Assembly (NCBI GenBank): GCA_949152475.1
Contig: OX424555.1
Span: 73,237,499 to 73,301,498 of the forward strand
Reading direction: 5' to 3'
Length of the DNA stretch: 64,000 nt
Source of the DNA: Terebella lapidaria
Lineage: Eukaryota; Annelida; Polychaeta; Terebellida; Terebellidae
Position 1 is the first letter of the stretch; each line of letters begins with the position of its first letter. The position numbers were made by a program, and so were the translations under genes. The notes under the pieces were generated by a model. It was not told where the DNA came from. It saw only the letters and a program-made list of their open reading frames with translations, and did no database searches. Below, one piece after another: positions 35,455 through 47,460 of the stretch.

Positions 35455-37036
35455 ACGGTGGTTATCCATTCACGATTCTGAGCGTGCCCGCACGGATTCT
35501 AGTTGCGCGCGCCGGATTCTGCGTGTGCAGAACGGGTTCTATGTATGCCGACAACCTTTCAAAAAATGTCACGGAAAGTGGATAATTCAGCTTTTGTTTT
35601 CGATCGGGGGCAAAATGATCGGTGTGGCAGGGGTCGATTCGAAGGTCAATTGATAGTGACACATAATGTACAAAAATATCCATAGATCAGTGCATGAAAC
35701 AGCCATATTTTGTATTGTAACGGAAAATCAAAACCGCACGGATTCTATCTGCGCCCTGTAACGGATTCTAATGCGCGAAATATCCAACAGCTCCATATAT
35801 TTCGCGGAGAAACATCCTGAGAAACATTTGTTTTCCAGTTTTCATTCCACTCAATGAATATTCTTTATGGCTGTCAATGAAAAATTAGCTGTGTTGTGTA
35901 TTTGCTACATTAACTTCTAGCTCTGGAGTCGACTATTTTCAGATGAAGAGGTATCTCGGGATATCGCTCCTTGAAACTCCAAGTTCGTGGTTTTCATTGT
36001 ACGTACAATGTACGTATCGCGGAGACATTGTTGGATAAGATTTCCGATGAACAGGAAACCAGTTCATTAATCACGGTCAGTCCGCTGACAGTACACATTC
36101 GTTCATTGCTGAGTAGGCCTACCCGGTGACACAAATGCCAACTCCAAACATATAATGTACATGCATCATATAGACTGATAGACTATAGTAGAGTTAATCC
36201 GGTATATCTGAGAGCATATACTTTGCTTCGCTATCAATAGGCTCTGTTACCGGTCACTTATGTGGACACAGAGAGCATAGCATAAACATGTAAATGTAGC
36301 CTCGTTTGATACCCATTAAGGCATATCAAATTCACCTACTCAATAGGGCTGGAAAGCGGAAGTACTGATCGTTGACAAATTCCAATGAATTTATTCGGAC
36401 TGGGGATGAGCACCTGAAGATAAACGAAAACTGTGGTACAAAACTGTGGTTTTGTACAGGGAATAGCAGCATAGAAGATGATCCATCGCGTTTAAGCTTA
36501 TGCGACGTGGCAACGAAAGTGTTCCCATTCGGGGGGTTTGCACAAAATTTGATAGAATCCGTTACACTGAATTTCGCTGAAAAACAGCAACCAGATAGAA
36601 TTCGTTCTCTGTTGGAAATCAAAACCCTCTCTTCTCTGCTGTATATGTGCTGATGAACTGCTAGCATTATCATGCCCGGTATGACTCTAAATTAATAATT
36701 TCACTTCCAGCTTATACTTTAATTCACACAAAAAAGGCAACAACCAAGTACAAGCCACAAATGGGAGTGGTGCACACTCATTCCTGTCTCGATTAATGTA
36801 TTTTTACACAACTCAGTCAAGCGGCTAACAGTATGAGTGTTTATCAAACTTCCTGAGTTGTGAATCTACAACTTATTCATAAATTATTCATGCAAAATTA
36901 CCAATTTTCACGCGTGGGCAGAGCCGGCTTTTCGCCGACTGGCACACATAGATTCCGTTGTGCACACGCAGAATCCGGTTCACGCAACTAGAATCCGTGC
37001 GAGCGCGCCTAGAATCGTAAATGGAAAACCGCAGTG
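35455..37036. mobile_element. Element F, inverted arms of GGATTCT subrepeats
   Basis: The left arm, about 35455-35555, has repeats of about 21 bp (CACGGATTCTAGTTGCG, CCGGATTCTGCGTGTGC). The right arm, about 36935-37030, has the complement (CACACGCAGAATCCGG, CAACTAGAATCCGTGCG). Extra internal copies lie near 35735-35775. The flanks share AAGCAT (35449-35454 and 37037-37042), a candidate 6-bp target duplication, though the outermost bases of the arms do not pair well. Superfamily unknown; same architecture as the elements at 4113 and 15537. Confidence 0.65.
36372..36653 (+). CDS. Unrecognised 93-codon ORF within element F
   Basis: Lies between the arms of element F. The peptide starts MTNSNEFIRTGDEHLKINEN and continues with CGTKLWFCTGNSSIEDDPSR and FAQNLIESVTLNFAEKQQ. 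Composition is protein-like and polar. A 113-codon minus ORF (36332-36673) covers the same bases, so at most one is real. No family, signal peptide or catalytic motif is recognised. It may be a remnant of element coding capacity or a captured exon. An in-frame stop lies just upstream and no splice acceptor was placed. Confidence 0.2.
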   Translation: MTNSNEFIRTGDEHLKINENCGTKLWFCTGNSSIEDDPSRLSLCDVATKVFPFGGFAQNLIESVTLNFAEKQQPDRIRSLLEIKTLSSLLYMC

Positions 37037-37230
37037 AAGCATTTTCTCTGTAAAGGACAATTTACACATTTTAATTGCTAATGGACGAGGACGACACCAG
37101 ACCCCACATGATGACAATAGCTCACCGGCCAACATGATTTGCATGTACGATATAATTTTAGATATGTTAGACTCACGTCAAATCTTCAATCTCTCCTGGC
37201 CGCCTTTTATTGTAGGTCCGCAATATCGCT

Positions 37231-38312
37231 TCAAAAAGGTAAGCATGCTTCTTGGTATCTTGTCCAGGTAGGTTTGCCTGAGTTGAGTTTCAATTTCTTC
37301 AGCTTTCCCTTCATGTAACTGGTCAACTTGTTGATATCTTCAGGGTTCGGCAGATTTACTGGTTTACTGAACCTTCTCTCTTCCGTGACAAATGTTGCTG
37401 TTTTTGCTATCTTGATCGCCCAGTCCTTGTGTAGTACTACCATGAACTCAACCAAATTTTTCGCTTTCTTCTTGTTTTTTGCGTTTATAGCAAATAGCTC
37501 CTTCACTTCTACCATCCTCACCAGATCTTCTTTCGGTCTCTTGGCCACTGACGGTATTTGCATGTGGAAGTTCCGATCACACCCTCAAAGAATTTTGCTC
37601 GCATCAATTATGGTGTTAACGCTTTCTGCAACAAAAGTGTCACTGTGCAATTCCTTCTCCGAGCACAGCTTCCGACATTAGCTTGGCTCCTCTTCTCATT
37701 CCTCCAGATGTGTAATTCCCTCTTCGTCGAGCATTACGGCTCGTTTTTAACAGCCACTCTTCGACCAATCTGACAATTAATTCATCTCCCAGCACTGTGT
37801 TCTTAACAGTTCCACTATGCATAGGTCCGAGTACTTCGATTTTGAAGGGTCTCAGAAGCTGTGCCGAATAAACTTTAGCCCTTCAATTTGAGTGAGCTTT
37901 TAAAGTCTGTGAGCGTGTGTCAATATCTGTATTGCAGGCAGCTAATCATTTGGACTTCTGGTTCAAAAATTTCCTTTATCTCGAGCCATGAGAAACATTG
38001 TGATCATGGCACATAATCCTCAAGATCACAGTTTGCCTCTTGCGTCTTCCCACAACAATCGTCCATCAATTATTTATCAGCACCTCAAGGTTATGTTGGA
38101 TGATCCCGCTTCATCCTAAGTAATTCCAACTTTGACAACAACATAGCATCTTTATTTTCTTACTTCTCGAAAATGAAGATCTCTTGAACGGGTTCTGCAT
38201 CAGCATGGTGCTTTTTCAGATGCCTGTCTGCAGGTTGGACATGGCTGAGTTATCTGTCTGCAGGCTGGACATGGCTGAGTTGTCTATCTGCAGGCTGGGC
38301 ATGCTCGTTTGC
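37231..38312 (-). pseudogene. Frameshifted zinc-finger/Crypton-like multicopy protein
   Basis: Read on the minus strand, several disjoint frames give pieces in the order expected for a multicopy protein family of fish and marine invertebrates. They are: CPxC knuckles (38225-38310), a RHLKKHHAD zinc-finger tail (about 38205-38222), QHNLEVL (about 38090), PMHSGTVKNT and DELIVRL (37820-37770), SGGMRRGAKL (about 37690), and NLPNPEDINKL with SYMKGKLKKL (about 37330). Full-length members go on to a domain resembling tyrosine recombinases, which is missing here: the ORF ends TRYQEACLPF at 37231. Stops and frameshifts separate the pieces (for example after GEGIAQ at 37640), so it is dead and 3'-truncated. 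Family membership is from remembered pattern, not a search. Confidence 0.55.
38223..38310 (-). repeat. 30-bp tandem repeat over a CPxC knuckle
   Basis: CTGTCTGCAGGNTGGACATG plus GCTGAGTTNT repeats about 2.7 times with a 30-bp period. On the minus strand each unit encodes a CPAC/CPTC knuckle (QPCPACRQIT), so the period keeps frame. It lies at the 5' end of the pseudogene. Confidence 0.8.
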
Positions 38313-39479
38313 TGTGGTATATGATTTGTTTACGACATTAGACAGGTCAAATCATTTGTTAACCAAATACTTGGTGTCATGCCACCATATACAAATAGGT
38401 TATCAGACAATATGGTCTTGTAATCTGAAATACCTAAAATACATGTCTTATGGTTCAGGCAACTTGTAGACTTACAAATACAATGTTGTGATTTTCCTGT
38501 ACTCCCAGGCTGAAAGCATCCTTTGAAATCTGGTGTAACCCACATGTAATTCATCCATAAAACACTACTAGTATGATACAGCTTGGATAGCAGTGCTAGC
38601 ATGGAAAAGGCAATTTTTTACTAATATATGAATACAGCATATCAGAATGGTTGAATGTACATACAAGTTTGTGGTACAATGATCGACTAAGCAGTGAAAC
38701 ACGTCCAGATTACTGACATATCTGACTCTGGACTGCCCATACTCTTCAACCAAGCCCGAGGTGTAGAATTAATCAGAAAGACCTATTAATAGTCTCATCA
38801 TTTAGTCATAATTGATCAGGCATAAGGACATAATATATAACATAGTACGAAATGTGCTGTAGCTTACCGGCAGACATGTTGTTGTCTTTTATTTAGCTAT
38901 AATACTGAAGTTTAAGTTCAAGATCATCAGTAGATCCATTACGTATGATTCTCTATATTCCCGTGATACAACCGTAAGAGATATGTGAAGTCATTTTGTC
39001 TGCAAAGGCAAGTTTACATAGTTCATGTCAAATGTGACCTTGAGATTTCCTGTAATGACATGTGCCGAACATCTTACCGGGCACCTTGAGCTGAAAACTC
39101 GGGTCATTTGCTCATGCTCACGATTATGATATCTGAGTTTTATTAAGTACGTTGTCTCCATAAGCCAATTTACATATAAACATCTTAGTTTCGAGTTTGA
39201 GCACTGATGGTCATCTGAGATCAAGTTAAAGTGCCAGGTGTGCCACAAACCTCCTACCCATTTGTTTCCAAATTGCATGATCACACAACCAATGATCACA
39301 GGCTCCAAACTGGATAATCCGCATAACTGTCATAAGTTGTCTCCTTGACATATTATTACATTTACCCGATATTTATGAAAATGACAGGTTTCCTGTCTAG
39401 GCATTTGCATATGGAGAGTCATTCACATCAATTAGACATACAAAATAGAACCCAAGACCCAAAGTCTTAAGATAATCGT
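38313..39479. other. No gene recognised
   Basis: ORFs at 38330-38602 and 38991-39308 (minus) are unrecognised. From about 38862 (GTAGCTTACCGGCAGAC) words related to family D begin, so the left part of D copy 2 may start here, degraded. Confidence 0.35.
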
Positions 39480-41754
39480 TTTCCAACTAAAAATTGCCTT
39501 TTTGACCTCTCAAGGTCACTGAAGGTCAATTCAAGGTCACCATTGAAATCACCATATACGACTTCCTCTTTGAATGTGGAAATATTTAAGCTCTATCTTC
39601 AATTATTCTGGGTGCTTGCAGCTCCCATTATGAGAGAAAATCCTTTTTTTTTCAATCATGGGGTTGAGAATATTTCAGACAAAAAACCTTTCTTTCACTG
39701 ATCCGTTAGAAAATCAATGATTTCCCATTGATACTGACAATAATCAAGCTCTATCGTGTCTATCTTGAAGTGCTGTACGAGGTCACTCCAGACAGCTCCC
39801 ATTATGATGGAAAAATTAGGTCAAAGTCAAATTCAAGGTCATAAGAATATTCACCATCTATTATTTCATGTATGTTCACAATTGATTCCCAAGCCATTGA
39901 GTTGATAACAAACAAGTTATTAGCCATTTTGTGCTCCGATCTTGAAAATAAGATCAAAGGTCAAGTTCAAGGTCATGTGAATACTCAGCATATATCATTT
40001 CCTATATGTACACAACTTATTCCCAAACTGTAGAGTCGATAATAAACAAGTTATTAGTCATTTTGTGCTCTGACCTTGAAAATAAGTCAAAGGTCAAATT
40101 CGGGGTTCACAATTGATTCATAAGCTGTAAAGTCGACAATAAGCGAGATATTAGCCATTTTGTGCTCTGACCTTGAAAATGAGATCAAAGGTCAAATTCA
40201 AGGTCATGCCAATAATCAGCATATATCATTTTCTATGTATCCACAATTAATTCCTAGTCTTTAAACCAATATTAAGTGTGATATTAGGCATAATGTGTTC
40301 AATTATAAAACATACCGAGTAATTACCATGGGAATTTGGGACCAGTCGAGAAAATGAAAATGGACGCCTCACACAGACCGGCGATAAAAGGAAACTTATA
40401 CACATCACAAAGGTATATAAGGGCAATCCTTTGAAACAAAAATCTCAAAACTGTCAGAACAGTTTCTGAGAAAATGGCCGCCAAAGTTAGAAATTGGCCT
40501 TTCTTGTCGAAAATGACCGCCATCATTTTTTTGACAAAAGAAGGTCGTTTTGACCTTTTAAGGTCATTAAAGATCAAATTCAAGGTCACGTCACCAATCG
40601 CCATATATTACTTCCTATTTGAAAGTGTCAATATCTAAGCTCTATCTTCAAACATTCTATGAGAAAAGTCCTGGCAGTCCTCCCATTATGAAGGGAAAAA
40701 ATGCCGAAAAGTCCAATTTTTTTTTTAAAGCGTGAAAATTTTGATATATCTATTCCATATTATATATTATTTTCCATATTATTCCAGTCATATATCTATT
40801 CGATGGGGTTTGTTTCGGATTTCTAAATTATTTTAATATGTTGTTGGGCAGTTGAATACTAATTCCGTCAGGTGTACAGTAGAAGCAACTACATTCACCA
40901 CACTGTCTGCCCCTGATGACGCCAGTGTGTATTTTGATAAAGTAATTGATCGGGCTTTGTTTCTATTGCAAAATGTTGTACTTTATGTTTGTTATTGGAA
41001 TCATCAAAATTTGGCTGTATTGGTGGTAATAGATTGATACTTACATTGATAGTAACGCAATCAAAAATTTTTTTTCACCAATCCGTCAAATATTCAAAAT
41101 GGCTGCCACACGGAGACCGTCGATTCAAGAGCAATGAAACTTATACACATCTCAAAAATACATACGGGGAGTCTAATGCACGAATTAGAAAAAAAGTTAC
41201 TGAATAGTTCCAGAGAAAATGGCTGATAAAGTCCTAAAAATAAAAAATACATCCCTCTGGAAATATTTTTAGGCATTTCCGCGCAAAATTTCACAAAGAT
41301 TCAACCACAAACTTTAAAGATAGAATTGTTAACGGACGGCTAGATGTGCGAACGGATGGGCGTTACGGGCTGACCCAATGTTAAATTTCCTATCTTAACT
41401 TTCCCCGTAAGTCCTGAAACCGCACTTTTGGCTCAAACCATGGTTATGGAGCGATTTCAGCTTTATTCCCGCTTTATTTCCCCGTAAATCCTTCTGGTAT
41501 GCCCTAACAGACGGACGCGCGAACGGACGGGCGTTACGGGCGGATCCAGTGTTAAATTTCCTGTCTGGACTTCCCCGTAAGTCCAGAAAAAATCCCCGTA
41601 GAAATTTTGGCTTAAACCATGGTTAGAGGGCATTTTCAGCTTTTCTCCCCCTAAGCTGTCCCCGTAGACCTTTCTGGTATGCTCCGACGGACGGACGACG
41701 GACGCAACGCCATGCCAATAGGTTATCGGACGAAGGTCCGGTAACCTAAAAAAC
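39480..41754 (+). mobile_element. Family D element, copy 2
   Basis: About four tandem units (39820-40270) with ATTAGCCATTTTGTGCTC and TTCAAGGTCATG, then the D tail with GGTAACCTAAAAAA ending at 41754. A fragment of family B (minus) sits inside at about 40790-41050. The tail holds a 183-bp internal tandem copy: CGGACGGGCGTTACGGGC-like at about 41335 and 41520, each followed by TGTTAAATTTCCT and CCATGGTTA. ORFs here are repeat-borne. Confidence 0.75.
40790..41050 (-). repeat. Family B fragment nested in D copy 2
   Basis: Reads GTTGTTGGGCAGTTG, TCAGGTGTACAGTAG, GATGACGCCAGTGTG, GGGCTTTGTTTCTATTGCAA and TGGTGGTAATAGATTGATAC, the complement of family B at 9430-9760 in full order. Confidence 0.75.
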
Positions 41755-42699
41755 TACGAATATATATAATCAGGAATGTCATGATATCATGGATATTGGA
41801 AGATAATACGTCAAATGGAATTGCTATCAAATGTTGCCAGGAATAAAACAATGAAGTCACATAGTGGAATCAACCAGCACCGAAATCAGTATCGCCTGCA
41901 TGAATGTTGATGTCCGATATATTATCCAATTCTGATCAATAATCAACAGTTGTGCACCCATATGCAAATGATCTACTTTCTAATACACCATACAATTTTG
42001 ATTCGAATTGTATTAGTAGTGATGATTATATCGCATCGATCACTTAGTTTTTTTTTATCGTGAATAACACAATGTGCTTTTCACAACCTGGTTTGTATAT
42101 ATGTGTGCAAACCAGTAATAACACAAAGACAGCCGGGGTAGATGTGTACAAACCAGCAACAACACAAAGACAGCCGGGATCAATTGGGACCCACGTACTG
42201 CAAGTCTCTCAACATACCCCCCCCCCCCTGCGAAAACGATTCTAGTTTCAGACAGACTGGGGAGTCTACATGTTATAGCTTTTAAGAACTGGTCAAAGTA
42301 TACCGGATTGATTCAGGATATGTTTCACTTTTCAAATTGCTTTTCGTTTTTCGACAAAGATGTGTACACGAATACAGGTATAATAGTACACATATCGCTA
42401 CTTTGTTGATGTATATGTATGCATTGATTGTCAACTTGTCTTTTTCGGTATTGTATGGCATAATATAACTTTAAGATTTAACATACAAACTCAAGGAAAG
42501 CACAAATATTTATAACACAATAAGTCATCAGATATTGAAATTGCAACACCCATTTATTTCCATGTAAAATATACAAACGATAGTTTTATGTGTTCTGATT
42601 AGGGAAAAACACAGCTCAAATCACATCCATCCCATACACGTACCCAAAGCAACATTTGGTGATCTACTGCCCGTCTACCGTCAACTGCCCTAACCTTGT

Positions 42700-42990
42700 T
42701 TGACTGCGGTGGCTTGCATTAAGTAAATTGTATTGTCGGAAAGGACGATATGCACTGATGACAACACGTTTACTGTCCCGTTGGACCCTGTAATCGTGTT
42801 TTGACTGACGGTGAAATGGACTGGCCGAATCTATTTACTCAGACCTGTTACATCACGAGTTGCACTGATATGCAATGAGCCATGCACAGAAGTGTTTTTA
42901 CTGGAAAGACGGACCAGAGCAGCAACCCTGTGATATATTATCACACACGCTTCCGTAATATTACAGTTTACGGAGTCATCAAGTTCGTGC
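42700..42990 (+). pseudogene. Coding-like block I, copy 1 (broken)
   Basis: GCACTGATGACAACACGTTT and CTGTCCCGTTGGACCCTGTA, then GTGAAATGGACTGG, correspond to 45930-46040 and 53170-53260. Translation gives CTDDNTFTVPLDPVIVF followed by a stop, against GRCTDANMFTVPEDSNIL in the 45845 copy. A cysteine-containing secreted-type domain is possible, but no family is recognised. Confidence 0.35.
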
Positions 42991-43099
42991 TGGAAACATT
43001 TTGCTGAATGTATTAACTGACGTGAACGAGAAGGTATTGTCACTACATAAGCTAGGCGAGTGGTCTAAATGATTCATCAATCATTGGTCATGATGTGCG

Positions 43100-43580
43100 A
43101 ATGTCGTAGCTCTCAAAGTTTCCACGTGTGAACGTGTTAGCCTAATCTATATATATACGGATGAGGAAACCTAAATCTCTCCACTTTAGCACGTGACAGA
43201 TTTTGGAGTTTCCACGGGTGAACGTGATAAGCTTGAAATCTTTCGACGTTCGAACGCGGAAACCTGAATCTTGAATGTTTCTATATGAGAACATGGTAGC
43301 TTTAAATGTTCCCATTGTGAGCATACTAGTACTTTGAGGTTGAATGTTTCTATATTGGTGGGGACGTGGAGACTGGCATGTGGACACTGGAAGCTACCTC
43401 GTTCGCTTTCACTTTTGCTCATGGAATATTGTAGGCTTCCTAGTTAGAAAGATTTGAAGCCACCAAGTTCGTATGTGGAAACATCTTCGAACGTGGAAAC
43501 CAAAATCTTTTCACGTGCAAACTTGAAAGCGTTGAATGTTTCTATGTGTGAACGTGGTAGCTATCAATGTCCCCCATTAT
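43100..43580 (+). repeat. Degenerate 35-40 bp minisatellite
   Basis: Repeats of a unit like TTTCCACGTGNGAACGTGG followed by TAGC or AAACC and TGAATGTTTCTATATG. At least a dozen degenerate units, mirrored in the duplicate at 53570-54010. Confidence 0.65.
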
Positions 43581-44818
43581 GTGTGTATACTAGTGAATGA
43601 CAACTGTATGAGTGAACCCACACTTGTATGTGTGGCGTGAAGTACGGTTGAGTCTGAATTTTGGGGGTTTGTTTTGGGTTTATGATTTCTATATCACATA
43701 CTTTTCCAAAACTTCTTGTCAAGACGTACCCGATTCTTTTATAATTAGATTGATACAGAAGGCTTGTTCAATGTACTGTACTGTCCGATGGATCCCACTT
43801 GTTAGGTATTAATTTTCCAATATACATGTATATAGGCTACCATGCACGAGTTCCACATTCATGTATAATCCTTCATATTTACACGATATAGCCTTAGGTT
43901 AATAATGATTATATCTTAGCAAATTGCCTCTAGTATTCCAACAACACTATGGAAGTCACCATGAAGAAGGGAGCAATCCTACTTCTACTGATGGTCTAGA
44001 GACGGAAGTGGCACGACACGTGAGCCACATGCAGATTTAGTGCTGTCAGCCTGATATCAACTCTGATATCAACTAATGGGTCGGATTTTGTAGGCATAGC
44101 TGGACTAACTGGGCCATCAGACCACCTTGATCTCACAATAATAAGGATAATGGCGTATGTATATATAGTGTTCGCTAAAGGGCATATCCAACATCTCAAT
44201 ACGTTGAAATGTCTACTTCATAAAAAGTGTGCAGTCAATCTGCACATGGTTGTGCGGTTATCTGCACGTATTGGAACATATATAAGTAGTTAGACTCAGT
44301 ACACAGTACCTGTCATAATATTCGTGGTAATAGGTTGATGTTGCATATAATATGCAATATACATGTATGCATAAATTTTATGTATGATGCAGAACACAAC
44401 AAATAAAATTGTTCTAACTCAACGTCCGTTTTCTATCAGTCGTTCTGAAATTCCGAAGGTATATTCGTTTGTATTATTCCACTGGTAACCGAGTCAGTGC
44501 ATGAATATGACGTTCTCCATAATTCATTCAGCGTACTACTGACAGCGTACTTTTCTTTAGTAATGTAAGGAAATGAAACAGGCCACAATACGTGGCATCT
44601 GACCTTGCAAAATGATGTGGATTATATTGCCATGATTAGTCTGTCACATGAAACAAGCACAACTAATATAAATATGATCACATAATCTGGCGTGACATAT
44701 TCTTGAAGCAGGAAATATGGACACTGATTAGATGGGAAACCTTAGTTGTTTGTACTTTTGGAGAAAGATTTCCAAGAATGTTAAATGTGAATGTCGTGCA
44801 GTTATCAATAACAAGATA

Positions 44819-45840
44819 TCATGAAGCAAAAAGAAACATGTTTTAATGGGAAACATGACGAAAGTCACGTCCGACCATATACAGTACTTATGTCCGAAGT
44901 CACACTGACGTTATTAGTTAGAGACACAAGGTGTGTAAAATACAGTTCCATTACTGCACTTGACTAACCTAACTTCCTAACTGACTGATTGACCATTTCT
45001 TCACTCCTCTCTTAACTGATCTAATTGACCCCAATGTTATAGGTCTCGATACCTTAAAATGTGTGAGTTATTCAATTAGTTTCGTTGACGAAGTTTCAGC
45101 ATGAGAGCTGGTGATATGTAAACCCGACCTGAAATCAGATGTTGCATAGCCTTGTGGCACCGTTTTGTATTTGTGCCTGTGTTACCTGCTTGCCTGTGAT
45201 TTCCTTATAACAAGATCATTCTCACATAATATTGTGATATCAAGATCTTCATTTCCAGATACTTTCTTGTTTCTCCGTCTCTTTATAATGGTAAAATATT
45301 TCGATGAGATCAATATAAACCTAAAATGATAGCATTTTGGATATCCATGAATATGGCATCATCAAAGGGTATATAGTAGGTGAATTTTATTTTTTTCTTC
45401 TTCTAATTTGCGCTTCATAGGCAACTGTCCAACAACTTGGATTAGGTGTATGATATATACGTAATTGATTAAGATTTATTGCAGTATCTGAATATGGATT
45501 GCAACATTTGTCGCAGAAAATTGATGTTCTCAGCTCAGTTACATCACCGTATGTCTGAATATATATTTACCTGAGACAGACGTTAAGGACTTGCCAAATA
45601 CAAAATCTGAATAATGATATGTTCGAAAACGGTTTTATTGCAATGGGAGATATTATCATACTATACATATTGTGTACTATAAGCATGCATGTTATATGTA
45701 TCAAGTTCAACAAATTATACGTGAATCATATATAAATATGCTTATTAAGTTTTGTCAAACCGACTGGCTTTTGTCAGGATTTGCAAAAATGAAGCAAACG
45801 TCCACCAAAAGGCAACATAAAAGATGTCCTAAGTAGTTCT
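44819..45840. other. No gene recognised
   Basis: Unique sequence after the duplication edge. GAAGTCACACTGACGTTATTAG near 44900 may be a decayed family B piece. Confidence 0.3.
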
Positions 45841-45844
45841 TCCT

Positions 45845-46160
45845 ATGTCAGAAAAAAAACATTATGCGACTACTGGGCCACAGAAGGCTGCCTCAACCTT
45901 ATCCGATGGCGATACTCTGCACCAAGCAAATTGCAACAAATGGTATCATGATAATGGACGATGCACTGATGCCAACATGTTCACTGTCCCAGAGGACTCC
46001 AATATCCTGTTTTTACTGATAAAGTGAAATGGACTGGTCGAATGTACTTTACGTGGACACGATGAGCACCAGTAAGTGCCCGAGGCAATGGTCTGTCGAC
46101 AGGACAAGACAATGCGTCATATATTACAACAACATACAGCAACACGCCCATTTTGTCCAT
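45845..46160 (+). pseudogene. Coding-like block I, third copy
   Basis: The best preserved of three related blocks: the frame at 45845-46027 reads MSEKKHYATTGPQK, then QANCNKWYHDNGRCTDANM and FTVPEDSNILFLLIK before a stop. A one-base shift would continue TDKVKWTGRMYFTW. Copies at 42700 and 53140 share CTD-NTFTVP and KWTGR. The conserved cysteines suggest an extracellular domain, but the family is not recognised. No promoter or splice sites were placed. Confidence 0.35.
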
Positions 46161-46730
46161 CATATGGCTCGTGGAGTGACATATTGTAATTACAGAGGAA
46201 CATAAGTTGATATAATTATGTTCTTCTGTAATTACATGTTATTGTTTGCATAGTGTTAAACTATAAAATGGATAGTAAACGTAGAAAAATATTACTAGAA
46301 ACAACAGACATCGAGACCTAAAGTGCATTGGAGGGATTTTTGTAGTCGCAAAATGAACTCGCCCAACACTCATGAGATATATTTGCCTTGGGCAAAGATT
46401 CTGAAAACAATCGTCCATTCCAAAAAGAATGTCCAGTTCGCTAATTGTTGCACCATTGCCGAGATATATCAACGAAAATAGAAACATAGAGCCGTAGGGC
46501 TCTGTGCTTACCAGACCCAAGACATTTATATGTAAGCTGAAAGCAATGTCATGAAGTCATGAGAATAACTGCACATCATTCACGCCTAAAACTTGCTCTA
46601 TGTAAGTCGATCGTGTTAGAGCCTAATATACAATGATATGAAATTAGAATGGAATTGACTAGTACTGTCAAAGATATTCTTTGCTTTTGTATCGGTTTCA
46701 GTTTATTGAGGTCAAACGTTTTAGCTCACA
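46161..46730. other. No gene recognised
   Basis: A 93-codon minus ORF (46239-46520, MGLVSTEPYGSMFLFSLIYL) has a hydrophobic start and end but no family match by eye. Confidence 0.3.
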
Positions 46731-47460
46731 AGAATATTCGGCATATATAATTTCCTTTATGTCCTCAATTGATGCCTAAGCTGTAAAGTCGATAATAAGC
46801 AAGATATTAGCGATTTTTGTCTGACCTTGAAAACGAGGTCAAGTGTCAGGTTCAAGGTCATCGAAATATTCAGCATACATCATTTCCTATATGTTCACAA
46901 TTGATTCCTAACCTGTAAAGTAGATGATAAATGAGATATTAGCCATTTTGTGCTCTGACCTTGGGAATGAGGTCAAAGGTCAAATTCAAGGTCATTAAAA
47001 TATTCGGCATACATCATTTCCTATATGTTCACAATTGATTCATAAGCTGTAAAGTAGATAATAAACGAGATATTAGCCATTTTGTGCTCTGACCTTGAAA
47101 ATGAGGTCAAAGGTCAAATTCAAGGTGATGAGAATAATCGGCATATATCATTTCCTTAAGGTCCACAATGGATTCCTGCGCTGCTAAGTTGATAATAAGC
47201 GATATTACCAATTTTGTGCTCCGAAGGTCAAGTTCGAAGGTCAAGTTCAAGGTCATGAGAATATTCAGCATATATCATTTTTTTATTAGTCGACAATTGA
47301 TTCCTAAGCTGTAAAGTTGATAATAAGCGATATATTAGCCATTTTGTGCTGTGACCTTGAAAATTAGGTCGAAGGTCAAATTCAAGGTCACGAGAATAAT
47401 CGGCATATATAATTTCCTATATGTGCACAATTGATTCCTAATGTCTAATCCCCATATTAA

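Larger units (their letters stand above)
41755..44818 (+). repeat. Segmental duplication, copy 1 (uninterrupted)
   Basis: Nearly the whole stretch is repeated at 52221-59828, apart from element E at 55177-59765. Landmarks: ATATCATGGATATTGGAAG, AACACAATGTGCTTTTCACA, GATGACAACACGTTTACTG, GGGCATATCCAACATCTC, AATGTGAATGTCGT. It contains a run of 12 C (42217-42228), the coding-like block near 42700-42990 and the minisatellite 43100-43580. No intact gene. Confidence 0.9.
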
